Below are positions 55,601 to 63,021 of a DNA stretch of 64,000 bases, piece by piece. The stretch is from Paraclostridium sordellii. GTDB lineage: Bacteria > Bacillota > Clostridia > Peptostreptococcales > Peptostreptococcaceae. Position 1 is the first letter of the stretch. Every line of letters begins with the position of its first letter. Location of the stretch: contig NZ_LN679998.1 in the NCBI RefSeq assembly GCF_000953675.1, forward strand, positions 1,755,963 through 1,819,962, given 5' to 3'. The translations under genes were made by a program, and so were the position numbers. The notes under the pieces were generated by a model. That model was not told where the DNA came from. It made no database searches and saw only the letters and a list, made by a program, of their open reading frames with translations.

Positions 55601-55843
55601 CCCCTTAATATTTGAAAGTTCTTTTATATCTTCATCAGTTAATCCCAAAGGTGATATAACTGTTAAATCCATAAAGTCTTGCCTATCGTAATATTTATCT
55701 GCTGTTAATTCCATAACTGGAGAAGCTACTTTTATTCCTGTAAAAAAAGCAACTCCTAACATTATTATTGCAAATACAGATATAAACCTACCTTTTGATT
55801 TCTTTATTTCTCTAAAGGTATCTTTTATTAAAGGATTTTTCAT
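52631..55843 (-). CDS. FtsX-type ABC permease with long extracytoplasmic coiled coil
   Basis: 1070 aa. N-terminal TM (about 17-37), first outside domain, then a Lys/Glu/Asn-rich coiled-coil hairpin (about 245-520) with many LNxAENxL-like heptads, three TM (about 545-670), an inner TM near 720, second outside domain and three C-terminal TM (about 955-1060). The coiled coil sets it apart from the other FtsX permease in this window; similar proteins exist in Clostridia and Lactobacillales without assigned substrate. 1 nt after the ATPase gene. Confidence 0.87.
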   Translation of the reverse strand: MKNPLIKDTFREIKKSKGRFISVFAIIMLGVAFFTGIKVASPVMELTADKYYDRQDFMDLTVISPLGLTDEDIKELSNIKGVKNVYPTFSKEALTSIDNKQMVLKIHGLPKSGKNYINKVDIVEGHYPNSPNECLVDDYINIPIGSTIKLYGDNNENIKDTLKRNEYKVVGKVKTPYYVSRAKGSSSIGNGQLDSFMMVLNSEFKQDVYTEVYITLKESNKINTYSDKYKDFVNKVKKEVESLGEDRSKLRYNEILNTARNDLNEGKEELKQKRVEAYKDLNDAENRLNLAKNELTEGENDLNNKQKLFNDEISNAKSKLKDAEEQLNSNENELNKKLSEFEKNKQTFKISIKDAKNEIHIQENKAKELEEYIKSIEELLSNEYLDDNKKKELEEVLSQSKEKLDRLQSGIVLANNELQAKENLLNDTEIKLNSAKDILNNSKKDLSSKKQVLNDKESQGLNQFKAARKKISNNKKSLEKAEKEYEKNKENADEELLNAENKIKEEEDKIKEVKSGKWYVLDRYTNYGFVDFKNSADSINSISKIFPVFFFSLAALICLTTMTRMVDEQRINIGTMKALGYNQFTIMSKYILYSLTASLGGSIIGNIIGLTVFPTIIYDAYATMTYNLPKVSLQFDLYLVLISTLIAILTTTLAAIYSCYKELKEVPSTLMRPKAPKEGKRIILERITFIWNKLTFSQKVTCRNIFRYKKRFFMTIVGVAGCTALLVTGFGVKDSISSIVDNQYGNIIKYNMTLTYNKEIEKSNKSKNLDNDKRIQDYLNVKNKSIKISNGLNEKDANIIIPEDKNKINKFITLQNRVNKKVYKLEDSGVLITEKLARLLKVKSGDSITLESGENKKHIVKVNGIVENYVGHYIYMSPKLYKEIFNHEAKFNQVFTNVSTKNISESELVKDIINKENISSAAFNTTSRQSFEDMISNLNSVVILIIVSAGALAFIVLYNLTNVNISERIREIATIKVLGFYDKEVASYVFRENIILTVIGTFLGLFVGVFLHKFIMTTAELDFIMFGREIKLLSFILSALLTLIFAALVNLCMYYKLKKIKMVESLKSVD

Positions 55844-55844
55844 A

Positions 55845-56549
55845 TTACCACTCTATCCTTTCTACTGCCATAGGATTTTCATTTTTTACGATATCATTTA
55901 CTTTTCCATTTTTTATGGTAATAATTTTATCTCCCATAGGAGCAATTGCCATATTATGAGTTATTATAACTACTGTCATTCCTAAAGTCTTATTTGTATC
56001 TTGTAAAACCTTAAGAATAGACTTACCCGTATTATAATCTAAAGCTCCAGTAGGTTCATCACACAATAACAGTTTTGGATTTTTTGCTAATGCACGTGCT
56101 ATAGCTACTCTTTGTTGCTCTCCCCCTGATAATTGAGATGGAAAATTATTTTTTCTACTTTCAAGTCCTACAGACTTAATGACATCATTTGGATTAAGTG
56201 GATTTTTACAAATTTGTGTAGCTAGTTCTACATTTTCAATAGCTGTTAAATTTTGAACTAAATTGTAAAATTGAAAAACAAAACCTATATCATGTCTTCT
56301 ATATTTAGTTAGTTCTTTTTCATTATACTTACTAATGTTCTTATTATCTACAAGCACAGTTCCAGATGTTGGTGAATCCATACCTCCTAAGATATTTAGT
56401 ATGGTACTTTTTCCAGCTCCACTAGCTCCAACAACTATAACTAATTCTCCTTTATTTATAGAAAAGTTTACACCATCAAGTGCATTTATTTTAACTTCAC
56501 CCATTATGTACGTTTTTTTTACATTTTCAAATTGTATATAATTTTGCAT
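55845..56549 (-). CDS. ABC transporter ATPase (MacB/LolD type)
   Basis: 234 aa. Walker [10 protein letters not shown]-loop [10 protein letters not shown], signature [10 protein letters not shown], Walker [14 protein letters not shown]-loop ITHN. Operon with the coiled-coil permease (1 nt gap). No local regulator. Function of the complex, possibly lipoprotein or peptidoglycan-related, is open. Confidence 0.93.
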   Translation of the reverse strand: MQNYIQFENVKKTYIMGEVKINALDGVNFSINKGELVIVVGASGAGKSTILNILGGMDSPTSGTVLVDNKNISKYNEKELTKYRRHDIGFVFQFYNLVQNLTAIENVELATQICKNPLNPNDVIKSVGLESRKNNFPSQLSGGEQQRVAIARALAKNPKLLLCDEPTGALDYNTGKSILKVLQDTNKTLGMTVVIITHNMAIAPMGDKIITIKNGKVNDIVKNENPMAVERIEW

Positions 56550-56646
56550 ATCATATCCTCCTACTTCTTTTTAATTATACACTATTTAGTATGATAACGA
56601 AATCAAGTCGATATTTAAATTATACTATTTCTAGTCATATATATAA

Positions 56647-56680
56647 TAAAAAAGGAAGCTATTAATAGCTTCCTTTTTTA
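56647..56680. terminator. Terminator of the pentapeptide channel gene
   Basis: 34-bp palindrome, 17-bp arms, core GGAAGCTATTAATAGCTTCC, 13 nt after the stop at 56693. Confidence 0.75.
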
Positions 56681-56692
56681 TTATATACTTTT

Positions 56693-57883
56693 TTATCTTA
56701 CAACTTTTCTAGTTAATGTTCCAATACCTAGACCCATCATTACTATTCCTATTAATATTTCAATATCCAGAAATATGTAACTATTTGTTACCGGTTTACA
56801 ATTTATTGTCCCTAAACCTCCAAATGCACCTACACTTAATGTTAATGATTCATTAAAATCATTGATAAATTTTGAAAAATTTAATTTACTTATTGTATTC
56901 ATGTTGTAAATTATTTCTTTATTATCTATTTCTATACCTACAATTAAGTATACAAATGCGAAGAATATAATTATAACTAATGATGAGTATACTGCAAATT
57001 CAGGTCTTTCTCCATATCCACAAGTTAAAAAATATATATATGACTCTACCTTTGGAAAAAATTTAAGTGTTTTTCTTTGCATACATTTACATAGGTAATA
57101 GTATTCTCCAAAGTTATTATTTAAAGTATTTTCTTTGAATTTATCTGCAATAGTTTCATATACCATGTATAAACCTTCATATTCTTCTCTAGTTTTGTAT
57201 CTAATAGGTATTTTATCTATGAAGCTTTTTTCATCTAATTTACTTTTAAACTTATCTTTAAATTCTAAGTCTTCTATATATGTAGAAACTATTTTACAGC
57301 CACATAAATCACAATCTGATATGATTATCATTTTTAAATCACATTTTGAAATTATTATATTTGTCATATCTGTTTGCTCAAAATTGGTATCTTTGATATT
57401 ACAATCTTCAAATATGGCAAATGACAGTATACAATTTAAAAATTTTGAATATATACAACAGTTTAAAAATGTACAGGATAAATTCTCATATTTATTCAAA
57501 GAAGGAGACTTACTACTATCTTCTTTTAAAAAGCTACAGTTTTCAAAAGTTACTCCACCTTTACCAAATTCACAATTTTCAAAAACACACCCTATAAACC
57601 TACATTCTTTAAAAGTTATATTAAAGAAATTGCAGTTTGAAAATTTACTTCCTACAATATCTTTATTTTGTATTTTGATAAATTTTTCTTCATCTAAAAT
57701 ACTATTTTGACCAAGAACTTCATCATTAAAAGTTTTATAACTATATTTAGTACATGGGTTATAATTTTCGCCTACTTCTTTTTTCTTACCAAGGTTTGAA
57801 ATTATGCTATTATTGTTGTGTTTTCTTTTTTGAAGTTGTTTTTTAGCTACAAAAACCTCTTCTTTAAAGTTTATATATCCCAT
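56693..57883 (-). CDS. Pentapeptide-repeat protein with C-terminal two-TM ion-channel-like module
   Basis: 396 aa. Residues about 70-205 are pentapeptide-like repeats (SNCNFFNITFKECRF and ANLxx-type units, e.g. GCVFENCEFGKG, CDLCGCKIVS). A helical linker (about 220-275) follows, then TM near 298-318, a re-entrant-like stretch TLSVGAFGGLG and TM near 370-390, as in two-TM K+ channel modules, but the filter reads VGAFGG instead of VGYGD. SD AGGAGG before ATG; 24 nt after the DUF362 gene. Role unknown; selectivity for K+ is doubtful. Confidence 0.7.
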   Translation of the reverse strand: MGYINFKEEVFVAKKQLQKRKHNNNSIISNLGKKKEVGENYNPCTKYSYKTFNDEVLGQNSILDEEKFIKIQNKDIVGSKFSNCNFFNITFKECRFIGCVFENCEFGKGGVTFENCSFLKEDSSKSPSLNKYENLSCTFLNCCIYSKFLNCILSFAIFEDCNIKDTNFEQTDMTNIIISKCDLKMIIISDCDLCGCKIVSTYIEDLEFKDKFKSKLDEKSFIDKIPIRYKTREEYEGLYMVYETIADKFKENTLNNNFGEYYYLCKCMQRKTLKFFPKVESYIYFLTCGYGERPEFAVYSSLVIIIFFAFVYLIVGIEIDNKEIIYNMNTISKLNFSKFINDFNESLTLSVGAFGGLGTINCKPVTNSYIFLDIEILIGIVMMGLGIGTLTRKVVR

Positions 57884-57907
57884 ACAATACCTCCTTTATA
57901 TCTCCTT

Positions 57908-58846
57908 TTATTTAGGTTGAGTACCATGTATGTCTTTAATATTTTTGTTATCTAACACAACAGCTTTCCCATATGCATTCTTAGAAAATATTTTTTCAGC
58001 TTTAGAAATATCTATGCCTTTTAAATCTATATTTTCAATTTTAGCTTCTCCAATTCCATCATTGTATAGTTTATATAAGTATGCAACTGCTTGAGGTAAA
58101 AATCCTAAAAATCTAGCACCTACAGTATCTACTGCTACAGGATCTGTTCCAACTATAATTAACCCATCATTATCTACTGGAATTCCATCAGTTGGACCTG
58201 TTCCTATCATAGCTTTATCACAACTTACAATAGACAGATCTATTGGAATTTGATTCATTATAGAACTTATAAATCCATGTAAGTCTTCATGAATTCCTGT
58301 TTTCTTTTTAGGATATCCATGTATTTCAGCTGGAGGCCAACCCATAGCTATATTTTTAATGCTAGCTGTTATAGTAGCTTCTTCATGCATCTTTAATTGT
58401 GTAAATGAAATAATTACATCCGCTTCATTTATAATATTATTTATAGGAGTTGACCTTATTATACTGTGATTTAAAACTAATTCTGTATATGGACCATAAT
58501 TCATATCCACAAAATTCACATTTTCCTCTTCTAACACTTTGTCATAACCAACGTTTTTCATAACATCTAAAGTCTTTGCTCCACCAGCTCCAACTGCTAT
58601 AGTTATACTTTTAGGTTCCTTTATTTTTATATATCTAATTAATTTCTTTAATGTTTTAGGTCCTACAACACTTCCTGAATTTGGTTTATAGTCTTTAACC
58701 CAATTTGGTGCAATTACTACTCTATCATTTTTAGTTATAATTTTATCTATAGGTAACATATTAAGTGCTTTCTCTAAAGCTTTCCCTTCACTTATTCCGT
58801 TTTCTATGGCAACTATTGGTTTTTGTATCTTTCTTTCTCTTATCAT
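57908..58846 (-). CDS. DUF362 protein without ferredoxin domain
   Basis: 312 aa. DUF362 motifs: VVIAPNWVKDYKP, VGAGGAKTLDVMKNVGYDKV, ISFTQLKMHEEATITASIKN (shown partly as QLKMHEEATIT), GTDPVAVDTVGARFLG. Unlike the DUF362 protein at 14350-15495 it has no Fe-S cluster motifs and few Cys. Cytosolic; function unknown. Operon with the pentapeptide-repeat channel 24 nt downstream. Confidence 0.83.
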   Translation of the reverse strand: MIRERKIQKPIVAIENGISEGKALEKALNMLPIDKIITKNDRVVIAPNWVKDYKPNSGSVVGPKTLKKLIRYIKIKEPKSITIAVGAGGAKTLDVMKNVGYDKVLEEENVNFVDMNYGPYTELVLNHSIIRSTPINNIINEADVIISFTQLKMHEEATITASIKNIAMGWPPAEIHGYPKKKTGIHEDLHGFISSIMNQIPIDLSIVSCDKAMIGTGPTDGIPVDNDGLIIVGTDPVAVDTVGARFLGFLPQAVAYLYKLYNDGIGEAKIENIDLKGIDISKAEKIFSKNAYGKAVVLDNKNIKDIHGTQPK

Positions 58847-58942
58847 ATCTTCACCTCTGTATAGTAATAACTATCTATATATTATTTCATAGTTAATTAC
58901 AAATTATTCCTAAGGTTAAAATTTTTAGCATTTTACATAAAA

Positions 58943-58980
58943 AAATAGGCAATGAATAATTAATTATTCATTGCCTATTT
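58943..58980. terminator. Terminator of the YihY-LUD operon
   Basis: 38-bp palindrome (AAATAGGCAATGAATAATT arms), 5 nt after the stop of the LUD gene on the minus strand. Confidence 0.75.
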
Positions 58981-58985
58981 GCACC

Positions 58986-59627
58986 CTAATATCCAAAATT
59001 ATCATCTATTATTATAACGTGAATTCTCTCTTTATTTCTTTGTCTTTTTATAATTGTGTATTCACAACATATTCTATCACTACTATCACAGTCCATACAA
59101 TACCCAGTAACTTTACATGGAGTCTTAGTATCTATTCTTTTTGCATTTGCTGGTGCTGATATAGACTCATTTCTTTTTATAGCTTCCTCTATATTTTTTA
59201 CTATTTTATTTACTCCGCAAATAACTATAACTTTATCAGGCCCGTAAAGCATAGCCGCTACCCTATTACCATTTCCATCTACATTATATAGTTCTCCATT
59301 TTCTGTTAAAGCATTTGTACTCGTAAAATATGCATCACATATAAAAGCTTTTCTATATATATCTTTAATTTCTTTTGGATTTAATCCATTTTTGTATCTA
59401 TCTAAAAATTCATATCTATCACTTCTTAAATGCTCTATTACTCCAATTTCAAAAAGAGTTTGTGAACCTCCACAACTTACTAAAGAGCCTTCATTAACTA
59501 TTTCTTTTATTTTTTCTAATATTTCTTCTTTAGAATTTACAAAATAGCCATGCATATTATTTTTTTCTAAAGCTTTAATAGTTCTTTCAATTTTTTTTTC
59601 ATTTACCCATTTTAAGTTATTATCCAT
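58986..59627 (-). CDS. LUD-domain (DUF162) protein
   Basis: 213 aa. LUD/LutC-type core: YFVNSKEEILEKIKE, GSLVSCGGSQTLFEIG, DAYFTSTNALTENGELYNVDG (partly ALTENGELYN), GPDKVIVICGVNKIV, then a Cys-rich end CKVTGYCMDCDSSDRICC. Paralogues in Clostridia are annotated as lactate-utilisation-like; actual role is unclear. 25 nt downstream of the YihY gene in one operon. Cys set could hold a metal or Fe-S site. Confidence 0.88.
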   Translation of the reverse strand: MDNNLKWVNEKKIERTIKALEKNNMHGYFVNSKEEILEKIKEIVNEGSLVSCGGSQTLFEIGVIEHLRSDRYEFLDRYKNGLNPKEIKDIYRKAFICDAYFTSTNALTENGELYNVDGNGNRVAAMLYGPDKVIVICGVNKIVKNIEEAIKRNESISAPANAKRIDTKTPCKVTGYCMDCDSSDRICCEYTIIKRQRNKERIHVIIIDDNFGY

Positions 59628-59652
59628 AATATAATCTCCCTTTTAAAAGTTT

Positions 59653-60507
59653 TTAATATCTTTGCCTTCTATAATATATTAGTGCATTGACTTCACATCC
59701 AAGAAGCATTATCCAACTACTTAAATAAAACCAAGTAAGAAGAGCTATTATTCCCCCTATACTTCCATATATAACTTGATAATTTGAAAAGTTATTTGTA
59801 TAAAATGAAAATACAACAGAAACTAATATCCATCCAAAAATAGATAAAATAGCTCCAGGCATAGCTTCTATCAAAGGAATTTTTTTATTAGGCCCATACC
59901 TAAAAAGCGAACTAACTATCCATATAGTTATTGCAATTACAAAAGAGTATCTAAATAAATTCCATGTTGGAATAAAAATCTTACTTAATCCCAAAAACTT
60001 AAATATTACATATCCTACTTTTTCTCCATATAATAAAAATACCATTGATGAAACTATAAGTACTATAAGTTCTACTGTAAAATAAAATGAAATAATTATT
60101 AATTTAAAAAAAGATCTAGTTTCTAATACATTGTAAGATTTATTTATACCTTTTATAAAAACTCTAACAGCACGAGAAGAACTCCACAATGTAAAGGTAA
60201 AACTCATTACTGTTAAACTTATGCTTTTTTGACTTACTGCAGAATCTATTATAGATTGAACCATTATAAAGGCAGTACGTGGAATTAAATCATCAAAAGA
60301 ATATAAAAACTTATTTATATGTATTATAGGTATAAATCCTAACAAGTTTATCATGAAAATTAAAAAAGGAAATATAGAAAGAAGTAAATAATAGGACATA
60401 GCTGCAGCCCTAGAATTTATATCATTTAAATTAATCCTTTTATATATGATACTATTTTGAACATTACTTTTTATACTATTTTTTATATTATTTATAAGAC
60501 CTACCAC
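59653..60507 (-). CDS. YihY/virulence factor BrkB family membrane protein
   Basis: 284 aa, about six TM helices. Characteristic RAAAMSYYLLLSIFPFLIF near the N-terminus and YGSIGGIIALLTWFYLSSWIMLLGCEVNA (partly IIALLTWFYLSSW) near the C-terminus. Function unknown; formerly called ribonuclease BN in error. Operon with the LUD gene. Confidence 0.92.
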   Translation of the reverse strand: MVGLINNIKNSIKSNVQNSIIYKRINLNDINSRAAAMSYYLLLSIFPFLIFMINLLGFIPIIHINKFLYSFDDLIPRTAFIMVQSIIDSAVSQKSISLTVMSFTFTLWSSSRAVRVFIKGINKSYNVLETRSFFKLIIISFYFTVELIVLIVSSMVFLLYGEKVGYVIFKFLGLSKIFIPTWNLFRYSFVIAITIWIVSSLFRYGPNKKIPLIEAMPGAILSIFGWILVSVVFSFYTNNFSNYQVIYGSIGGIIALLTWFYLSSWIMLLGCEVNALIYYRRQRY

Positions 60508-60547
60508 CTTTCACTCTTATAATATAACTACAATATATTATATATCA

Positions 60548-60589
60548 AAAAATAAAAGTATTGCTAGTTAAAACAATACTTTTATTTTT
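60548..60589. terminator. add terminator
   Basis: AAAAATAAAAGTATTG / CAATACTTTTATTTTT, 16-bp stem, 10-nt loop, adjoining the stop at 60591. Confidence 0.75.
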
Positions 60590-60590
60590 A

Positions 60591-61583
60591 TTAGATATAT
60601 TTTTTTAATTTATTTTTTATTTCATCATTTGCAAAACAAGCTTTTACACTATTTAAATATATATTTTTATAATCTTCTTCATCCATATTAAATTCATTTA
60701 TAATAACACTATATTCATTAGTTAAATCTACATTTGATACTGTTCTGTTATCTGTATTTAAAGTTACTTTTATGCCATCTTTATAAAACTTTTCTAATGG
60801 ATAGTTAAATAAATGATCTATTGCTTTAGTTTGTAAGTTGCTTGTTGGGCACATTTCAAGTGTAATATTTTTTTCCTTAACTAAATTATAAGCTTCTTCA
60901 TGATCTTTTATGAATATCCCATGTCCAATTCTTTCTGCTTTTAAAATATTTATAGCATCTAATACATTTTTACCTATTCCAGTTTCACCAGCATGAATAG
61001 TTACTCTGTATCCATAACTCCTTGCTAAAGCTATAGGCTTTTCAAATTCAAAACAGAAATCATCATATTCACTAGAACATAAATCAACAGCTACAACCCC
61101 ATTTCCTAAGAACTCTTTTCCCGATTCAATAACTTCATAGCTACTTTCTACACTCATAGTTCTCATACATGATAGTATTAAATTTCCTTTAATATCAAAT
61201 TGTTTCTCTGCTCGTTTTACTCCCTTTAATACACTTGATATAACTTGTTTGACTGTAAGACCTTTACTTACATGTAGTAGAGGTGCAAATCTTATTTCTA
61301 TATAAACTATATTTTCACTAAAAGCATCTTCCATAAGTTCAAATGCAATTCTTTCTAACCCTTCCTCATCTTGCATAACAAGTCCAGGTAAATCAAATCT
61401 TTTTAAATATTCATCTAGAGATGAACAGTTTTTTGGAGCTACCATAAGTTTTTGTATTTCAATTTCATTTAAAGATGGTAACTCAATATTTTTCTTTTTT
61501 GCTAACTCTATTACTGTACTTGGTCTAACACTGCCATCTAAGTGACAATGTAATTCTATTTTAGGTAAATATTTAAAATTCAT
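60591..61583 (-). CDS. add: Adenosine deaminase
   Basis: 330 aa. Zn ligands and catalytic residues of the ADA family: PKIELHCHLDGSVRP (HxH), VTIHAGETG (His, Glu), IGHGIF (His), and LNTDNRTVSN (Asp). Hydrolyses adenosine to inosine (some relatives act on adenine) for purine salvage. An adenine-type riboswitch with terminator precedes it, so expression should rise when adenine is abundant; add is a known target of adenine riboswitches in Clostridium perfringens and Vibrio vulnificus. SD AAAGGAGAAAA-like before ATG. Confidence 0.94.
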   Translation of the reverse strand: MNFKYLPKIELHCHLDGSVRPSTVIELAKKKNIELPSLNEIEIQKLMVAPKNCSSLDEYLKRFDLPGLVMQDEEGLERIAFELMEDAFSENIVYIEIRFAPLLHVSKGLTVKQVISSVLKGVKRAEKQFDIKGNLILSCMRTMSVESSYEVIESGKEFLGNGVVAVDLCSSEYDDFCFEFEKPIALARSYGYRVTIHAGETGIGKNVLDAINILKAERIGHGIFIKDHEEAYNLVKEKNITLEMCPTSNLQTKAIDHLFNYPLEKFYKDGIKVTLNTDNRTVSNVDLTNEYSVIINEFNMDEEDYKNIYLNSVKACFANDEIKNKLKKYI

Positions 61584-61620
61584 ATTTTTTCTCCTTTAAA
61601 CTATTTTATAAAATAAAAAA

Positions 61621-61666
61621 ATCCTGATTACAAAGGAAGTAAAAATACTTCCTTTGTAATCAGGAT
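61621..61666 (-). terminator. Riboswitch-controlled terminator of add
   Basis: 20-bp perfect arms (ATCCTGATTACAAAGGAAGT and complement), 6-nt loop, followed by TTTTTTTA on the minus strand. The 5' arm contains the 3' strands of aptamer helices P1 and P3, so adenine binding and termination are mutually exclusive. Confidence 0.88.
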
Positions 61667-61718
61667 TTTTTGGACCCTGGTAGAAACTCCTAAACCATAT
61701 TATTAGGATTATACAAAG
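61652..61718 (-). promoter_or_regulatory. Adenine-type purine riboswitch aptamer
   Basis: P1 CTTTGTA/TACAAAG, core TATAATCCTAATAATATGGTTT and AGGAGTTTCTACCAGGG (conserved P2/L2 and P3/L3 of purine aptamers, shown partly), closing CTGATTACAAAG with U at the specificity position 74, so adenine rather than guanine. Located before add. Confidence 0.93.
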
Positions 61719-61738
61719 TTTAACTTAAAGTTTTTATA

Positions 61739-61766
61739 ATTATATCATATATAATAAATCTGTCAA
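61739..61766 (-). promoter_or_regulatory. Sigma-A promoter of the add riboswitch leader
   Basis: TTGACA (61761-61766), 16 nt, TATAAT (61739-61744); start of transcription about 61732, just before P1 of the aptamer. Confidence 0.8.
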
Positions 61767-62081
61767 TTATAATTTTAAGTTTAAAAAATCATTTAAATTA
61801 GGTTTAGTTTTACTAAATAAAACAAAAATTAATATAAACAAAAGATTAGAATCACTAAACTAAATAACAATTAATATAAATTTTTATTTTTCTATATATA
61901 CTCTAAGCCTTTGAAATCACTAAGTTCTAGCTAGATCAAATAATACTCGTTTAAAAAAACAAAAAAACAGTTGCAAAAATCCGTCTTTTTTCGTATAATA
62001 TTAAGTTTGGTTTTTTGATGTATACAAATATAATTTTCTTATATATAATAGTAATAAATCAAGAAAAAAGGAAGGGATATT
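61767..62081. other. Intergenic region, promoter of the YitT gene only
   Basis: AT-rich. A possible -10 (TATAAT at about 61996) and an SD AAGGAAGGG before the ATG at 62082 are visible. No gene or structured element recognised. Confidence 0.35.
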
Positions 62082-62690
62082 ATGGCCAGGCGGCGATCAG
62101 TAAAGCAAATTATATTAGTATTAATAGGTTCTTTAATACTATCATTTGGGTTATATAATTTTAACTACCAAAATAATATTACAGAAGGTGGAGTGTTAGG
62201 ATTTTTACTACTGTTAAAAAATATATTCGATATAAAACTTTCTCTTGCAAATCTTATTATAGACATTGTATTACTTTTAGTTGGATATAAGTTTTTTGGG
62301 AAAAAATTTATAAAGTATTCTATACTCGCTACAATAAGTTTCTCATTATCTTATAGTTTTTTTGAAAGTATCGGACCTATTATACCTAAGTTCGACAATC
62401 TAGTACTAGGAAGCATAGTTGCTGGTTTATTTGTAGGGCTAGGCTCAGGACTAGTAGTTAGAGCAGGAGGTGCAGCTGGTGGAGATGATGCTTTAGCATT
62501 AGTAATTTCTAAGACTACATCTTTAAAGATTGGTAAAATTTATATGATTACTGATTTTTTTGTTTTAGGATTATCTTTAGTTTATTTATCTTTATCACAA
62601 ATAGCCTTATCTTTAATAGCTGTAAGCGTAAGTGGTAAAGTTGTTGATTTTGTTTATTCTTACAAAAACAAAGAACTTGCAAAAATTTAA
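62082..62690 (+). CDS. YitT family (DUF161) membrane protein
   Basis: 202 aa, about five TM helices. NNITEGGVLGFLLLLKN and VVRAGGAAGGDDALALVISK are the conserved YitT-type stretches (GGxxGG-D). It lacks the soluble DUF2179 domain present in longer relatives. Function unknown; SD AAGGAAGGG precedes ATG. Convergent with the 43-aa gene across a hairpin. Confidence 0.85.
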   Translation: MARRRSVKQIILVLIGSLILSFGLYNFNYQNNITEGGVLGFLLLLKNIFDIKLSLANLIIDIVLLLVGYKFFGKKFIKYSILATISFSLSYSFFESIGPIIPKFDNLVLGSIVAGLFVGLGSGLVVRAGGAAGGDDALALVISKTTSLKIGKIYMITDFFVLGLSLVYLSLSQIALSLIAVSVSGKVVDFVYSYKNKELAKI

Positions 62691-62707
62691 TAAAAAGAAT
62701 TGAAAAA

Positions 62708-62732
62708 AATACTATGGCTAAGCCATAGTATT
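62708..62732. terminator. Shared hairpin between the YitT and 43-aa genes
   Basis: ATACTATGGCT-A-AGCCATAGTAT, 11-bp arms, flanked by A/T runs on both sides. Confidence 0.7.
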
Positions 62733-62862
62733 ATCTTTTATTTTCAAAAATAGTTTTTGTTGTATCTAATTCCTTAGCTATACATCTTTGACTATTAACT
62801 CTTTCTAGTGCTAATATTTGTCTTGAAACTCCATTTAATAATACTGTTAATTTTTTAAACAT
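62731..62862 (-). CDS. 43-residue microprotein
   Basis: MFKKLTVLLNGVSRQILAL followed by ERVNSQRCIAKELDTTKTI..., 43 aa, basic, one Cys, no TM. A good SD (AAAGGGG) sits 7-8 nt before the ATG and a hairpin directly follows the stop. No known family. A 16-bp palindrome in its promoter suggests regulation. Confidence 0.5.
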   Translation of the reverse strand: MFKKLTVLLNGVSRQILALERVNSQRCIAKELDTTKTIFENKR

Positions 62863-62886
62863 ATTCAAAATCCCCTTTCAATTTAC

Positions 62887-62902
62887 ATATTGTATACAAT
62901 AT
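62887..62902. promoter_or_regulatory. Palindromic operator-like site before the 43-aa gene
   Basis: ATATTGTATACAATAT, a perfect 16-bp dyad, with a further TGTATA half-site 10 bp on (62905-62910), about 25-45 nt before the ATG. Resembles GntR/MarR-type operators, but no regulator is known. Confidence 0.4.
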
Positions 62903-62993
62903 ACTGTATAACATTTTCAGGGAAATGTCAATTATATTTTCCTAAAAAAATAAAATTTATATATTCAAAATTGTTGAATTTTTTTAAAATAAA

Positions 62994-63021
62994 AAAATAC
63001 AATCAATTTTGATTGTATTTT
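62994..63021 (-). terminator. recQ terminator
   Basis: AAAATACAATCA / TGATTGTATTTT, overlapping the end of the recQ-like gene on the minus strand. Confidence 0.65.
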
